Shown one piece after another: positions 1-8,049 of a DNA stretch of 64,000 nucleotides. The position numbers and the translations under genes are program-made. Under the pieces are notes generated by a model. That model saw nothing but the letters and a program-made list of their open reading frames with translations. It was not told the DNA's origin and made no database searches. The stretch comes from Pseudomonadales bacterium (lineage in GTDB: Bacteria; Pseudomonadota; Gammaproteobacteria; Pseudomonadales; Pseudohongiellaceae). The first letter of the stretch is position 1; every line of letters starts with the position of its first letter. The stretch is taken from assembly GCA_024234395.1 (NCBI GenBank), contig JACKOH010000001.1:310001-374000 (forward strand), given 5' to 3'.

Positions 1-447
1 TCTGACTTCGGAGATGCATTGGTAAATCCGGAATGCACTGGTGTCCTGAATGATCAGCCGTCTGACTGATGGATTAAGTGTGTAATTAGAGATCTCCACC
101 AGTCGCCAGTTACTGTTCAACGTCGCCGTCGCGCACTGATTGATTGCGAGCAGATCGGTATAGGGCAGATCGACTTCCGCCAGGCTGTTGGCGGCAATAT
201 CCAGGTCTATTCTGATGCGCTGTGATTCCCGGGTTGCGATATCGGACTGAAATTCCAGGTCGACCAGCCTGATCGGAGTGCCGGTCTGGTTGTCCACCAC
301 CAGATGCAGGCCGGCAAGCAGGTTCAGGCCTGACTCAGCACCCCAGGAAGGCGAGTACAACGCGAACTTGAGGGAACTTTCTCCGCCTACCTGGCTGGTA
401 CCGGTAAGTGGGACTAACAGCAAGGCAAGTGCCAGGATCCTGTACAT
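1..447 (-). CDS. Partial secreted protein of unknown function (C-terminus beyond the window)
   Basis: An open frame on the minus strand starts with ATG at 447 and reaches position 1 without a stop, giving 149 residues. It opens with a short basic n-region (MYR), a run of A, L and V, and then a polar stretch (TSQVGGESS), which looks like a Sec signal peptide. The mature part alternates polar and hydrophobic residues, as in a beta-rich periplasmic or outer-membrane protein, and has two cysteines, in INQCAT and YQCISE. I do not recognise the family. It diverges from mrp across a 285-bp gap. Confidence is for a real coding region, not for a function. Confidence 0.6.
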   Translation of the reverse strand, partial: MYRILALALLLVPLTGTSQVGGESSLKFALYSPSWGAESGLNLLAGLHLVVDNQTGTPIRLVDLEFQSDIATRESQRIRIDLDIAANSLAEVDLPYTDLLAINQCATATLNSNWRLVEISNYTLNPSVRRLIIQDTSAFRIYQCISEVR

Positions 448-591
448 TGATCGGCAAGGCTCAGGTTGGGAAACTTTCCCGTTCAATGGAACACCAACCC
501 GATGAGCATTTCAAGTCCTGCGACAGCACCAGCCTGTCAGGAGGTAGTGTTTCTATGGCTGGTGATGACAGGATCCTTACCGGTCGTCAGC

Positions 592-620
592 TTGGTTTTT
601 AGATCGGAATCAATGATAAT
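592..620 (+). promoter_or_regulatory. Candidate sigma-70 promoter for mrp
   Basis: TTGGTT (592-597) and GATAAT (615-620) are separated by 17 bases. Transcription would start near 627, giving a leader of about 105 bases that contains the hairpin at 650-702. Judged by eye only. Confidence 0.4.
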
Positions 621-649
621 CCCAGCCATCAAACGCCAGGAATCGTAGA

Positions 650-702
650 GGAACCTCAGATTACAGACTCCCATAGAGCAGGTCCCTGTAATCTGAGATT
701 CC
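650..702. repeat. Long near-perfect inverted repeat in the mrp leader
   Basis: CTCAGATTACAG (655-666) is the exact reverse complement of CTGTAATCTGAG (686-697). Pairing continues outwards past one mismatch (654/698) to 650 and 702, so 16 of 17 positions pair around a 19-base loop. No T-tract follows on either strand, so it does not look like a standard intrinsic terminator. It lies 30 bases before the mrp start codon and could be an RNA structure or an operator. Confidence 0.75.
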
Positions 703-732
703 CTGAATTATATTGATTAATGAAGGCACGCA

Positions 733-1548
733 TTGTCCAGTCTGAGCAGCGTTAAAAATATTGTTTGTGTGGCATCCGGTAAGGGTGGAGTCGGCAAGTC
801 AACCACGGCAGTCAACCTCGCCCTGGCATTGAGCCGACTGGGTTTGAAAGCCGGACTTCTGGATGCCGATATCTATGGCCCCAGTCAGCCTTTAATGCTG
901 GGTGTTGCCAAGGATGTCAGACCCGTTGTCCGGGACAGAAAACTGGAGCCAATAGTTGCTCATGGAATCGAATGCAGTTCCATGGGATTCCTGATCGACG
1001 AAAAAACTCCCGTCGTCTGGCGGGCCCCCATGATTATTTCCGCATTCAATCAGATACTGAACGATACGCTCTGGTCCGACCTGGACTTTCTGATAGTCGA
1101 CATGCCTCCCGGCACCGGCGATATTCAGTTGAGCCTGGCGCAGTCTGTGCAGGTAACCGGTGCCGTGATCGTAACGACACCACAGGATATCGCTCTACTG
1201 GACGCACGAAAGGGTATCGAAATGTTTCGCAAGGTCGGGGTGCCGGTACTGGGTGTGGTGGAGAATATGAGCACTCACATCTGTTCGAACTGTGGTCACG
1301 AGGAAGCGATTTTCGGTCAGGGAGGCGGTCAGAAACTGGCCGCAGACTATGCTGTCGATGTCATCGGGTCGTTACCACTGGACCTTAAAATTCGCGAAGA
1401 TACCGACAACGGCAATCCCAGCGTCGTGGCGTCTCCCGGTAGCACGGTATCTGAAGCCTACCTGGGGCTGGCCCGTAACCTGCTCGCTAGAGTTGAGTCA
1501 CTTTCATCTGACAGTCAGCAGCCCAGGATTTCGATAACCGACGACTGA
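733..1548 (+). CDS. mrp: Mrp/ApbC family iron-sulfur cluster carrier ATPase
   Basis: P-loop ATPase of the Mrp/ApbC/NBP35 class, which carries Fe-S clusters to apoproteins in the cytosol. The deviant Walker [10 protein letters not shown] lies at residues 16-24, followed by the [10 protein letters not shown] motif, the DMPPGTGD switch region, and the CSNC cysteine pair that bridges a cluster between two subunits. At 271 residues it lacks the N-terminal MIP18-like domain of the longer E. coli form. The start is TTG at 733: an in-frame stop lies at 721-723 and GAAGG at 722-726 is well placed as the ribosome binding site. In Pseudomonas mrp sits elsewhere; here it precedes a symporter gene. Confidence 0.93.
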   Translation: MSSLSSVKNIVCVASGKGGVGKSTTAVNLALALSRLGLKAGLLDADIYGPSQPLMLGVAKDVRPVVRDRKLEPIVAHGIECSSMGFLIDEKTPVVWRAPMIISAFNQILNDTLWSDLDFLIVDMPPGTGDIQLSLAQSVQVTGAVIVTTPQDIALLDARKGIEMFRKVGVPVLGVVENMSTHICSNCGHEEAIFGQGGGQKLAADYAVDVIGSLPLDLKIREDTDNGNPSVVASPGSTVSEAYLGLARNLLARVESLSSDSQQPRISITDD

Positions 1549-1585
1549 ACGTTCAGCAAATCATAAATCGGCGAGGTGCAAGCAT

Positions 1586-3241
1586 TTGGACTCGATCAAT
1601 AATTTTCTGTTGTTTCTGGACGGCTTCCTGGGCAGTGCCCCCTGGTTCCCTTTCTTCCTGCTGGCGGTGGGGATCTTTTTCACAATTTACCTCAAATTCC
1701 CCCAGATCAGATATTTCAGGCATGCCGTGAAGGTCACGCGGGGCAAATATGACACGCCGGGAGCCGTGGGCGATACCAACCATTTTCAGGCCCTGTCCAC
1801 AGCGCTTTCCGGAACTGTTGGAACCGGTAACATCGGTGGCGTCGCCCTTGCTCTCCACCTGGGCGGCCCGGCAGCATTGTTCTGGATGTGGATGACTGCC
1901 TTCTTTGGCATGACAACCAAGTTTGTCGAAGTAACTCTTTCTCATAAATACCGTGACACCACTGAGGATGGAACTATTTCCGGTGGCCCCATGTACTACA
2001 TGGAGAAAGGCCTCAATGCAAAATGGCTGGCGATGATTTTTGCCCTGGCTACCGTGCTCAGCTCGTTTGGTACCGGAAACCTGCCACAGATAAACAGTAT
2101 CGCGGCGGGTCTTGAAAATACGTTTTCAATCAATCCCATTATCACCGGAGCTGTCCTGTCAGTTCTTCTCGGACTGGTAATTATCGGTGGAATCCGCCGT
2201 ATCGCGCTGGTGGCATCCGCGCTGGTACCGAGCATGGCATTTATCTACCTGATCGGTGCCTTTGCCGTGATTCTGCCCAACATGGGAAACATCATTCCCT
2301 CCTTCCTGGGCATCTTTTCCGATGCCTTCACTGGCTCAGCTGCATCAGGTGGCTTTCTCGGTGCCACGTTTGCTTTCGCGCTTAATCGCGGAGTCAACAG
2401 GGGCCTGTTTTCCAATGAGGCCGGTCAGGGTTCGGCACCTATCGCTCACGCTGCCGCGCGAACCGAGGAGCCGGTGGACGAGGGCATGGTATCGATCCTC
2501 GAGCCCTTTATCGATACGATAATAATCTGTACGGTCACCGGCCTGGTTATTCTTTCTTCAGGGGTGTGGAAGGAAAAGCACGAAAATGTTTTCCAGCGGG
2601 CGGATATGGTGTTTCTTGCTGGTGTGCACACCGACAGCAACCCGCAACAGGTCGAGGAACTGTTCACTTACCTGAGTGGCGGTGACTCCGATATTGGAGT
2701 TTTCAATGGCGATATCCAGGTAACCGGTGGGGTGGCGGTCAACACTCAGGCATTTACTCTGATTAATTCCCGTTCGGTAGCGGAAGATGTTACATATCAG
2801 CGCGATGGCGCACCACTGACCGGGATGCTGTCAGTTATCGACGGGCAGCTGGTGGATTCAACTGTTGAAGTGTCGGGCAGGTCGCTTCTGCATTCGGTCC
2901 CGCTGACAACCGAAGCTTTTACCCGCGGGTTGCTGGGTGACTACGGTCAGTATGTCGTTTCGATAGGCCTGTTGCTGTTTGCTTTTTCAACTGCGATTGC
3001 CTGGTCCTATTATGGAGACCGGGCTATCACCTATCTGTTCGGGCCCATGGCGGTGTTACCATACCGCGTGGTCTATGTGGTCGGATTTTTCTATGCCGCG
3101 TTCGCCGACACGACCGTGGTATGGAATGTTTCTCTCATCACTATCGTGTTAATGACATTGCCAAATCTGGTAGGCATTCTGTTATTGAGTAGGGAAATGA
3201 AACAGACCACCGATGATTACTGGAAACGCTTCCACGACTAG
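1586..3241 (+). CDS. Sodium:alanine symporter family (AGCS) protein with an extra-membrane insert
   Basis: Inner-membrane Na+-coupled uptake of alanine, glycine or related amino acids. The family signature [20 protein letters not shown] is at about residues 271-290, and GTGNLPQ near 165 also fits. At 551 residues it is longer than usual (about 450-500). The excess is a hydrophilic segment at about residues 329-440, between the membrane segment ending SSGVW and the [18 protein letters not shown] segment. The start is TTG at 1586 with GAGGTG upstream. It lies 37 bases after mrp on the same strand and may be cotranscribed with it. The substrate cannot be read from sequence. Confidence 0.88.
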   Translation: MDSINNFLLFLDGFLGSAPWFPFFLLAVGIFFTIYLKFPQIRYFRHAVKVTRGKYDTPGAVGDTNHFQALSTALSGTVGTGNIGGVALALHLGGPAALFWMWMTAFFGMTTKFVEVTLSHKYRDTTEDGTISGGPMYYMEKGLNAKWLAMIFALATVLSSFGTGNLPQINSIAAGLENTFSINPIITGAVLSVLLGLVIIGGIRRIALVASALVPSMAFIYLIGAFAVILPNMGNIIPSFLGIFSDAFTGSAASGGFLGATFAFALNRGVNRGLFSNEAGQGSAPIAHAAARTEEPVDEGMVSILEPFIDTIIICTVTGLVILSSGVWKEKHENVFQRADMVFLAGVHTDSNPQQVEELFTYLSGGDSDIGVFNGDIQVTGGVAVNTQAFTLINSRSVAEDVTYQRDGAPLTGMLSVIDGQLVDSTVEVSGRSLLHSVPLTTEAFTRGLLGDYGQYVVSIGLLLFAFSTAIAWSYYGDRAITYLFGPMAVLPYRVVYVVGFFYAAFADTTVVWNVSLITIVLMTLPNLVGILLLSREMKQTTDDYWKRFHD

Positions 3242-3327
3242 TGTCCTGTCCTCAAGCGGCCAGATAGTGCCTTTTCTTGTGCTCACCTGAGAGTCTTTCA
3301 GCAGGCTGCCAGCGAGAGTCAGGCGAA

Positions 3328-3357
3328 ATGGAATCCCGGCAGTTCCGGGGATTCCAT
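3328..3357. terminator. Hairpin between convergent symporter genes
   Basis: ATGGAATCCCGG (3328-3339) pairs with CCGGGGATTCCAT (3345-3357) around a 5-base loop, with one bulged G, giving 12 base pairs. It sits between the convergent ends of the AGCS and SSS genes and could stop transcription from either side, although neither strand has a good U-tract. Confidence 0.5.
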
Positions 3358-3377
3358 GCTAACGCCTCGACAGTCTG

Positions 3378-5066
3378 TCAATGTTCCATTGCCTCACCGG
3401 GCAGCCGGATTGTTTCGACAATCTGTTGCACCTCACGGGGTGGTTCAGCCGTAAATCTCGCTACCGAAAGTGATACCACCAGGTTGATCAGGGTCCCCAG
3501 GGTACCTATACCTTCCGGAGAAATGCCGAACAGCCAGCCTTCGGCGTTGTCTGCAGCCGGGTCGATGAACTTGAAGAAGATAATATAACCGGCGGTAAAC
3601 AGAAAACCACATACCATGCCGGCAATCGCCCCTTCCTTGTTCATCCGCTTCTGGAATATGCCCAGCACAATTGCCGGAAAGAAAGATGCCGCCGCCAGAC
3701 CGAACGCGAAAGCCACCACCTGGGCGACATAGGCTGGTGGATTGATGCCGTAATATCCGGCAATCAGTACGGCGACGAATATGGCAATCCTGGCGTATAG
3801 AAGCTCCTGCTTTTCCGAAATATCCGGCATCAGGCTGCGCTTCAGCAGATCATGAGAGACGGCCGTGGAAATTACCAGTAACAGGCCCGCCGCGGTGGAA
3901 AGGGCGGCAGCAAGCCCGCCAGCCGCCACCAGGGCAACTACCCAGCTGGGCAGATCGGCAATCTCGGGATTGGCCAGGACCATGATGTCGCGATTAACCT
4001 GCAGTTCGTTTCGCTCCGGATCGCCAACGTATTGAATCCTGCCGTCGTTGTTCTTGTCGGTAAATGCAATCAGGTTAGTGCTTTCCCAGGTCGTGAACCA
4101 TTCGGGAACTTCGGAGTATTCTATGTTATTGACGGTATCGATCAGGTTGGTTCGCGCGAAGGCGGCCACTGCAGGTGCGGTAGTGTAAAGGATGGCGATA
4201 AACACCAGTGCGAAACCGGCAGAACGACGCGCGTCCCTGACGTTGGGTACGGTGAAAAAACGGATGATGACATGGGGCAGTCCAGCGGTGCCAAACATCA
4301 GTGCCGCGGTGATGAAAAACACATCCTGGGTTGATTTCTGTCCTTCCGTGTAAACGGCAAAGCCGAGATCACGACTCAGATTGTCCAGTCGGTCAAGGAG
4401 ATAGCCGCCACCAAATTCGTCAGTCAACTGGGAACCGAACCCTAACTGAGGAATGGGATTGTCCGTCATCATCAGGGAAATGAAGATGGCCGGCACCATG
4501 AAGGCGAAGATCAGTACGCAGTACTGGGCAACCTGGGTGTAGGTGATGCCTTTCATGCCACCCAGCACGGCATAAAAGAAGACGATCGTCATACCGATCA
4601 CGACACCGACCGTCAGATCAACCTCCAGAAAGCGGGAAAACACGATGCCGGCTCCCTGCATCTGGCCGCAGACATACACGAAGGAGATGACTATGGCGCA
4701 GAAGACAGCAATCAGGCGAGCAGACCGCGAGTAATAGCGATCCCCGATAAAATCGGGGACCGTGAACTTTCCGAATTTGCGCAGATATGGAGCCAGCAGC
4801 AGTGCCAGTAGCACATAGCCCCCGGTCCAGCCCATCAGGTAAAAAGTCCCGTCGCGACCAAGGAAGGAAATGAGTCCGGCCATGGAAATAAACGAAGCTG
4901 CGGACATCCAGTCAGCAGCAGTTGCCATGCCGTTGGCGAGCGGTGGTACGCCACCACCAGCAACATAAAACTCATTGGTTGACGAGGCTCTTGACCAGAT
5001 GGCAATACCGATATACAGGCCGAATGACAGAATGATAAAGGTAAAGGTCCATATTTGTACGCTCAT
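3378..5066 (-). CDS. Sodium:solute symporter large subunit, VC_2705-like
   Basis: SSS-family inner-membrane symporter, 562 residues, with the family motif ADWMSAASFISMAG at residues 51-64 and about 13 hydrophobic segments. Pairing with a DUF4212 small subunit directly upstream places it in the VC_2705-like subfamily, related to acetate and monocarboxylate permeases. The substrate is unknown, with short organic acids the usual guess. A soluble loop at residues 306-362 contains DKNNDGRI (337-344), which resembles an EF-hand calcium loop. The start ATG overlaps the small-subunit stop by 4 bases, so translation is probably coupled. Confidence 0.88.
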   Translation of the reverse strand: MSVQIWTFTFIILSFGLYIGIAIWSRASSTNEFYVAGGGVPPLANGMATAADWMSAASFISMAGLISFLGRDGTFYLMGWTGGYVLLALLLAPYLRKFGKFTVPDFIGDRYYSRSARLIAVFCAIVISFVYVCGQMQGAGIVFSRFLEVDLTVGVVIGMTIVFFYAVLGGMKGITYTQVAQYCVLIFAFMVPAIFISLMMTDNPIPQLGFGSQLTDEFGGGYLLDRLDNLSRDLGFAVYTEGQKSTQDVFFITAALMFGTAGLPHVIIRFFTVPNVRDARRSAGFALVFIAILYTTAPAVAAFARTNLIDTVNNIEYSEVPEWFTTWESTNLIAFTDKNNDGRIQYVGDPERNELQVNRDIMVLANPEIADLPSWVVALVAAGGLAAALSTAAGLLLVISTAVSHDLLKRSLMPDISEKQELLYARIAIFVAVLIAGYYGINPPAYVAQVVAFAFGLAAASFFPAIVLGIFQKRMNKEGAIAGMVCGFLFTAGYIIFFKFIDPAADNAEGWLFGISPEGIGTLGTLINLVVSLSVARFTAEPPREVQQIVETIRLPGEAMEH

Positions 5067-5353
5067 TCCATCTCTCCCCTTGCAGCATTGTCGGAGTTGG
5101 TAGAGCTGTCTTTGTATTGAGCGTCCAGCCTGTCCATCAGTTTGATGTAGACGAAGACGAGAACTACAAAGACATAAATTGAGCCTTGCTGGGCGATCCA
5201 GAATCCCAGTTTGAAGCCGCCAATGCGGATGGAATCGAGGACATCCACCAGCAGAATTCCGCAGACAAACGAGATGAAAAACCAGACCCCGAGCAGGGAT
5301 AAAACTATCTTCAGGTTACCTTTCCAGTACGAGTGGGCACTTTCGTCAGACAT
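5063..5353 (-). CDS. DUF4212 small subunit of the Na+:solute symporter
   Basis: 96 residues with two predicted membrane helices (about 16-38 and 48-72) and a charged C-terminal tail. It matches the DUF4212 family, small proteins encoded immediately before an SSS transporter and thought to form a complex with it. A W near residue 10 (SYWKGNL) and the helix pair separated by a short GGFKLG turn fit the family. It is the first gene of the two-gene operon. Its upstream region carries four tandem 14-bp repeats at 5368-5423. Confidence 0.85.
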   Translation of the reverse strand: MSDESAHSYWKGNLKIVLSLLGVWFFISFVCGILLVDVLDSIRIGGFKLGFWIAQQGSIYVFVVLVFVYIKLMDRLDAQYKDSSTNSDNAARGEME

Positions 5354-5367
5354 CGTGAACCTCTTTA

Positions 5368-5423
5368 TTATTCTTATGTCGTTATTCTTATGCAGTTATT
5401 CTCACGCAATTATTATTTTGCAA
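5368..5423. repeat. Four degenerate 14-bp tandem repeats upstream of the DUF4212-SSS operon
   Basis: Consecutive units, plus strand: TTATTCTTATGTCG, TTATTCTTATGCAG, TTATTCTCACGCAA, TTATTATTTTGCAA. The array ends 15 bases upstream of the minus-strand start codon. On the coding strand it reads as repeated GCATAAGAATAA-like units, so it may contain promoter elements or binding sites. In the rest of the gap (5424-5596) I see no gene. Confidence 0.7.
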
Positions 5424-5596
5424 TCACAATGGTCCGGGCCGGGCCTGTTTCGGCGTGAACCCGGTTACTGATTATCGGCTTGATGGTATCACTTATGACC
5501 AGGCAGGTATAGCGAAGCACCGGGCGGTTCGGAGGCTGCATAACAGGTAGAACAGGTCTCTGCAGAATCGCAAAGTAAGATCTGGCGGGGGATAAG

Positions 5597-6124
5597 CTAC
5601 CTGACAGCCCCCTGATTCAATCTGCCTTTCAGGTAGCCGGCCAGCTTTTCACGAATCCGATCGGGCCCGGCTTCGGAACCTTCCCGTTCCGCTTTCTGAT
5701 AATCCAGGAACAGACGCCGGAGGATCTGCCGGTCCAGCTGTCCGTGCTTCCCGATCAGCTCGATGATACCGTCATCTCCGCCGGTAAGAACCTGATGACA
5801 TGCTTCTTCCAGCAGTTTGCGGTCGTGGCTGGACGATTGCGGGGGGTGCAGAATCCGTTCGATCTCCTGCTCGATCTCCTCCAGTTGGAAGTCCCGCATC
5901 AGGCGTCCGATAAATTGCATCTGGCGACGGCGCGCACCGTGACTGTTGGGAAGCCGGTTGTATTCCCGGATAGCGTTTCGCAAGCTGTCGGGTAATGTCA
6001 GCTTGTTGAGCTGGGCTTCGGAAAATCCGGTCAATCTGGCGCCCATAGCCTGCAAGGCATGCATCTCCTTTTTGCGCCGGGTTTTACTGGGCTGTTCCGA
6101 AATGTCTTCGTCGTTTATTTCCAT
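5597..6124 (-). CDS. darP: Ribosome-associated assembly factor DarP (YjgA, DUF615)
   Basis: 175 residues matching the YjgA/DarP family, which binds late 50S precursors and helps mature the peptidyl-transferase region. Recognisable parts are the N-terminal basic patch (KTRRKKEMHALQ), the LNKLTLPDSLRNAI segment, RRRQMQFIGRLMR, and the C-terminal LDRQILRRLFLDYQKA. The first 20 residues are acidic and then basic, as usual. It stands alone on the minus strand, about 60 bases downstream of mgtE, and may be read from the mgtE transcript. Confidence 0.92.
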   Translation of the reverse strand: MEINDEDISEQPSKTRRKKEMHALQAMGARLTGFSEAQLNKLTLPDSLRNAIREYNRLPNSHGARRRQMQFIGRLMRDFQLEEIEQEIERILHPPQSSSHDRKLLEEACHQVLTGGDDGIIELIGKHGQLDRQILRRLFLDYQKAEREGSEAGPDRIREKLAGYLKGRLNQGAVR

Positions 6125-6184
6125 GACTGATCGAATCTGCAGCTGGTAAGTGGGTTGTTGTCAGAGTTACCGTAAGGCGCCGGG

Positions 6185-7543
6185 TCACATATAGAAGATG
6201 GTGGCCAGGCCCAGAAAAGCGAAAAAACCTACCGAGTCGGTGACAGTCGTCAACGCAACCGAACCGGCGAGCGCCGGATCGATGTTGATCCGTTTCAGGA
6301 ACAACGGAAGATAAGCGCCCGCCAGGGCTGCGGTTATCAGGTTGAGGATCAGGGCGACAGCAATGATACTGCTCAACAGTGGGTCACGGTACCAGACATA
6401 GGTGACAGTGGAAATAACCAGCGCCCAGAGCAGCCCGTTGAGTGCCGCTACTCCCAGTTCCCGTGCCAGCAGCCATCGGGTGTTGGACTGGGTGATATGT
6501 CCCAGTGCCAGACTCCTGACCACGAGCGTCAGCGTCTGACTGCCGGCAACGCCGCCCATACTGGCTACAATGGGCATCAGGACAGCGAGATAAACCACCG
6601 AATCAAGGGTGTCCTGGAACAGATAGATAACTATCGATGCATAAATCGCGGTCATCAGGTTGACACCCAGCCATACCGCGCGTCGCCGTGCAGTCTTCAA
6701 TACCGGTGCAAAGGTGTCGTCTTCCTCGTCGAGACCCGCCATACTCATCAGTGAATGCTCGGCGCTGTCCCTGATCACATCGACGATGTCGTCGATTGTA
6801 ATCCGCCCCAGCAACTTGCCGTCGTGGTCCACAACCGGCGCCGATACCCAGTCGTGCTGCTCGAATAAATGAGCGATCTGAGTGGCTTCCATGTCAACCG
6901 GAATAGCCTCAATATCAGTTGTCATCACTTCGCGAACCGTGGTGCCAGGTCCTGAGACCAGCAGCTTCCTGAGCGGCAGGATTCCCACGAACACATCGTC
7001 CCGGTTGACCACCAGGATGTTATCGGTCATCTCCGGCAACTGCGCGTGTCTGCGCAGGTAACGCAGTACCACATCGATGGTATGTCTTGGTCTGACAGTA
7101 ATGGTATCGGTATTCATCAGACCGCCAGCGGTGTCCTCGGGATAGGACAGCACCTGTTCCAGGCGCTGGCGATCCTGCAGGTCCATGGACTGCAGGACCT
7201 CGGCCGTGACCTGCTGTGGCAGTTGCTGCAGAATATCGACCTGATCGTCGGTTTCCAGTCCCTCTGTCAGAGCGACGACTTCCTCAGCATTGAGCTGTTT
7301 CAGGATTTCGCTCTGAATGTCCTCGTTCAGGTACTGCAGTACCTCACCTTCCGACTCCTGGTCGACCAGTTGCCAAAGGACATTTCTCGCTTTGGGTGGG
7401 GTCGATTCGAGCAGATGGGCGATGCCTGGAGCCGGCAGGGTATTCAGCATATGCCGTACCTGGAACACAGAACCGCTGTCCAGGGCTTTGGTCAGCTCCA
7501 GAACGTGATCCTTGTGCAGTACGTTTTCGATGCTTTCCGACAT
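6185..7543 (-). CDS. mgtE: Magnesium transporter MgtE
   Basis: 452-residue Mg2+ channel of the inner membrane. Domains in order: an N-terminal superhelical domain rich in LLES/LPQQ repeats (about 1-130), a tandem CBS pair (about 135-265, including PVDMEATQIAHLFEQHDW and GRITIDDIVDVI), a connecting helix, and five transmembrane helices from about residue 285 to the end. The family closes its pore when the cytosolic domains bind Mg2+. The short leader contains a perfect 11-bp hairpin ending 22 bases before the ATG. Confidence 0.95.
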   Translation of the reverse strand: MSESIENVLHKDHVLELTKALDSGSVFQVRHMLNTLPAPGIAHLLESTPPKARNVLWQLVDQESEGEVLQYLNEDIQSEILKQLNAEEVVALTEGLETDDQVDILQQLPQQVTAEVLQSMDLQDRQRLEQVLSYPEDTAGGLMNTDTITVRPRHTIDVVLRYLRRHAQLPEMTDNILVVNRDDVFVGILPLRKLLVSGPGTTVREVMTTDIEAIPVDMEATQIAHLFEQHDWVSAPVVDHDGKLLGRITIDDIVDVIRDSAEHSLMSMAGLDEEDDTFAPVLKTARRRAVWLGVNLMTAIYASIVIYLFQDTLDSVVYLAVLMPIVASMGGVAGSQTLTLVVRSLALGHITQSNTRWLLARELGVAALNGLLWALVISTVTYVWYRDPLLSSIIAVALILNLITAALAGAYLPLFLKRINIDPALAGSVALTTVTDSVGFFAFLGLATIFYM

Positions 7544-7565
7544 CGCTGATATCCTTCGACGATGA

Positions 7566-7592
7566 GAAATCCGAACTGGCGGTTCGGATTTC
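7566..7592 (-). promoter_or_regulatory. Perfect 11-bp hairpin in the mgtE leader
   Basis: GAAATCCGAAC (7566-7576) and GTTCGGATTTC (7582-7592) are exact reverse complements with a 5-base loop. The structure sits 22 bases before the mgtE start codon on the minus strand. No T-run follows it, so it is more likely a leader structure than the terminator of the upstream ptsO operon. Confidence 0.6.
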
Positions 7593-7642
7593 AGGAACTT
7601 GAGGTCAGGGAGCTGGCGATTAGAAGCCGGTTAATCAAAAGC

Positions 7643-7762
7643 AACCCGGGTGGTCGGGGTGAATCGCAGTAGCTCGGCCCCGAACTTGGCAGGGCTTGAT
7701 TCTACTCCAAAAACGGCCCAGTTAGAATTGAGAAACCGGGTTGGCAAAGAGTTTCGGGGCCG
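7643..7762. repeat. Crossing inverted repeats in the ptsO-mgtE gap
   Basis: CGGCCCCGAA (7675-7684) is the reverse complement of TTCGGGGCCG (7753-7762), and AACCCGG (7643-7649) is the reverse complement of CCGGGTT (7736-7742). The two pairings cross, so both could form only as a pseudoknot. No convincing gene lies between 7593 and 7775. Confidence 0.4.
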
Positions 7763-7775
7763 GGTAAATTTCAGC

Positions 7776-8042
7776 TTATTGCGCTTCCTCGAATCGGTCA
7801 TTGACCAGTGCGATGATGGCGGCCACGGCTTCTTCCTCGTCTTCTCCTTCGGCAACGACTTTCAGGTTGGTTCCCTTGACTGCCGCCAGCATCATCAGCG
7901 ATAGAATGCTTTTGCCATCCACCATTTTTTCATGGCCAATTTTTATGCTGCTGCTGAATCCCGAGGTAAGCGCAACCAGCTTGGATGCGGCGCGGGCGTG
8001 CAGTCCGGCCCGGTTGATAATCTCGACGTTTTTCTCAATCAT
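7776..8042 (-). CDS. ptsO: HPr-like phosphocarrier of the nitrogen PTS (NPr)
   Basis: 88-residue HPr-family protein. The phosphorylated histidine is H15 in NRAGLHARAA, and the regulatory serine region is GKSILSLM (S45). In the PTS-Ntr chain it passes phosphate from EI-Ntr (PtsP) to EIIA-Ntr (PtsN, encoded at 8938-9387). The start is the ATG at 8042; a longer open frame upstream overlaps rapZ and does not match the family. It is the last gene of the rpoN block, 7 bases after rapZ. Confidence 0.94.
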   Translation of the reverse strand: MIEKNVEIINRAGLHARAASKLVALTSGFSSSIKIGHEKMVDGKSILSLMMLAAVKGTNLKVVAEGEDEEEAVAAIIALVNDRFEEAQ

Positions 8043-8049
8043 AATCTTC

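Noticed and set aside
5424..5596. Possible small RNA between darP and the symporter operon
   Set aside because: No stem with a T-run and no promoter pair that I could support.
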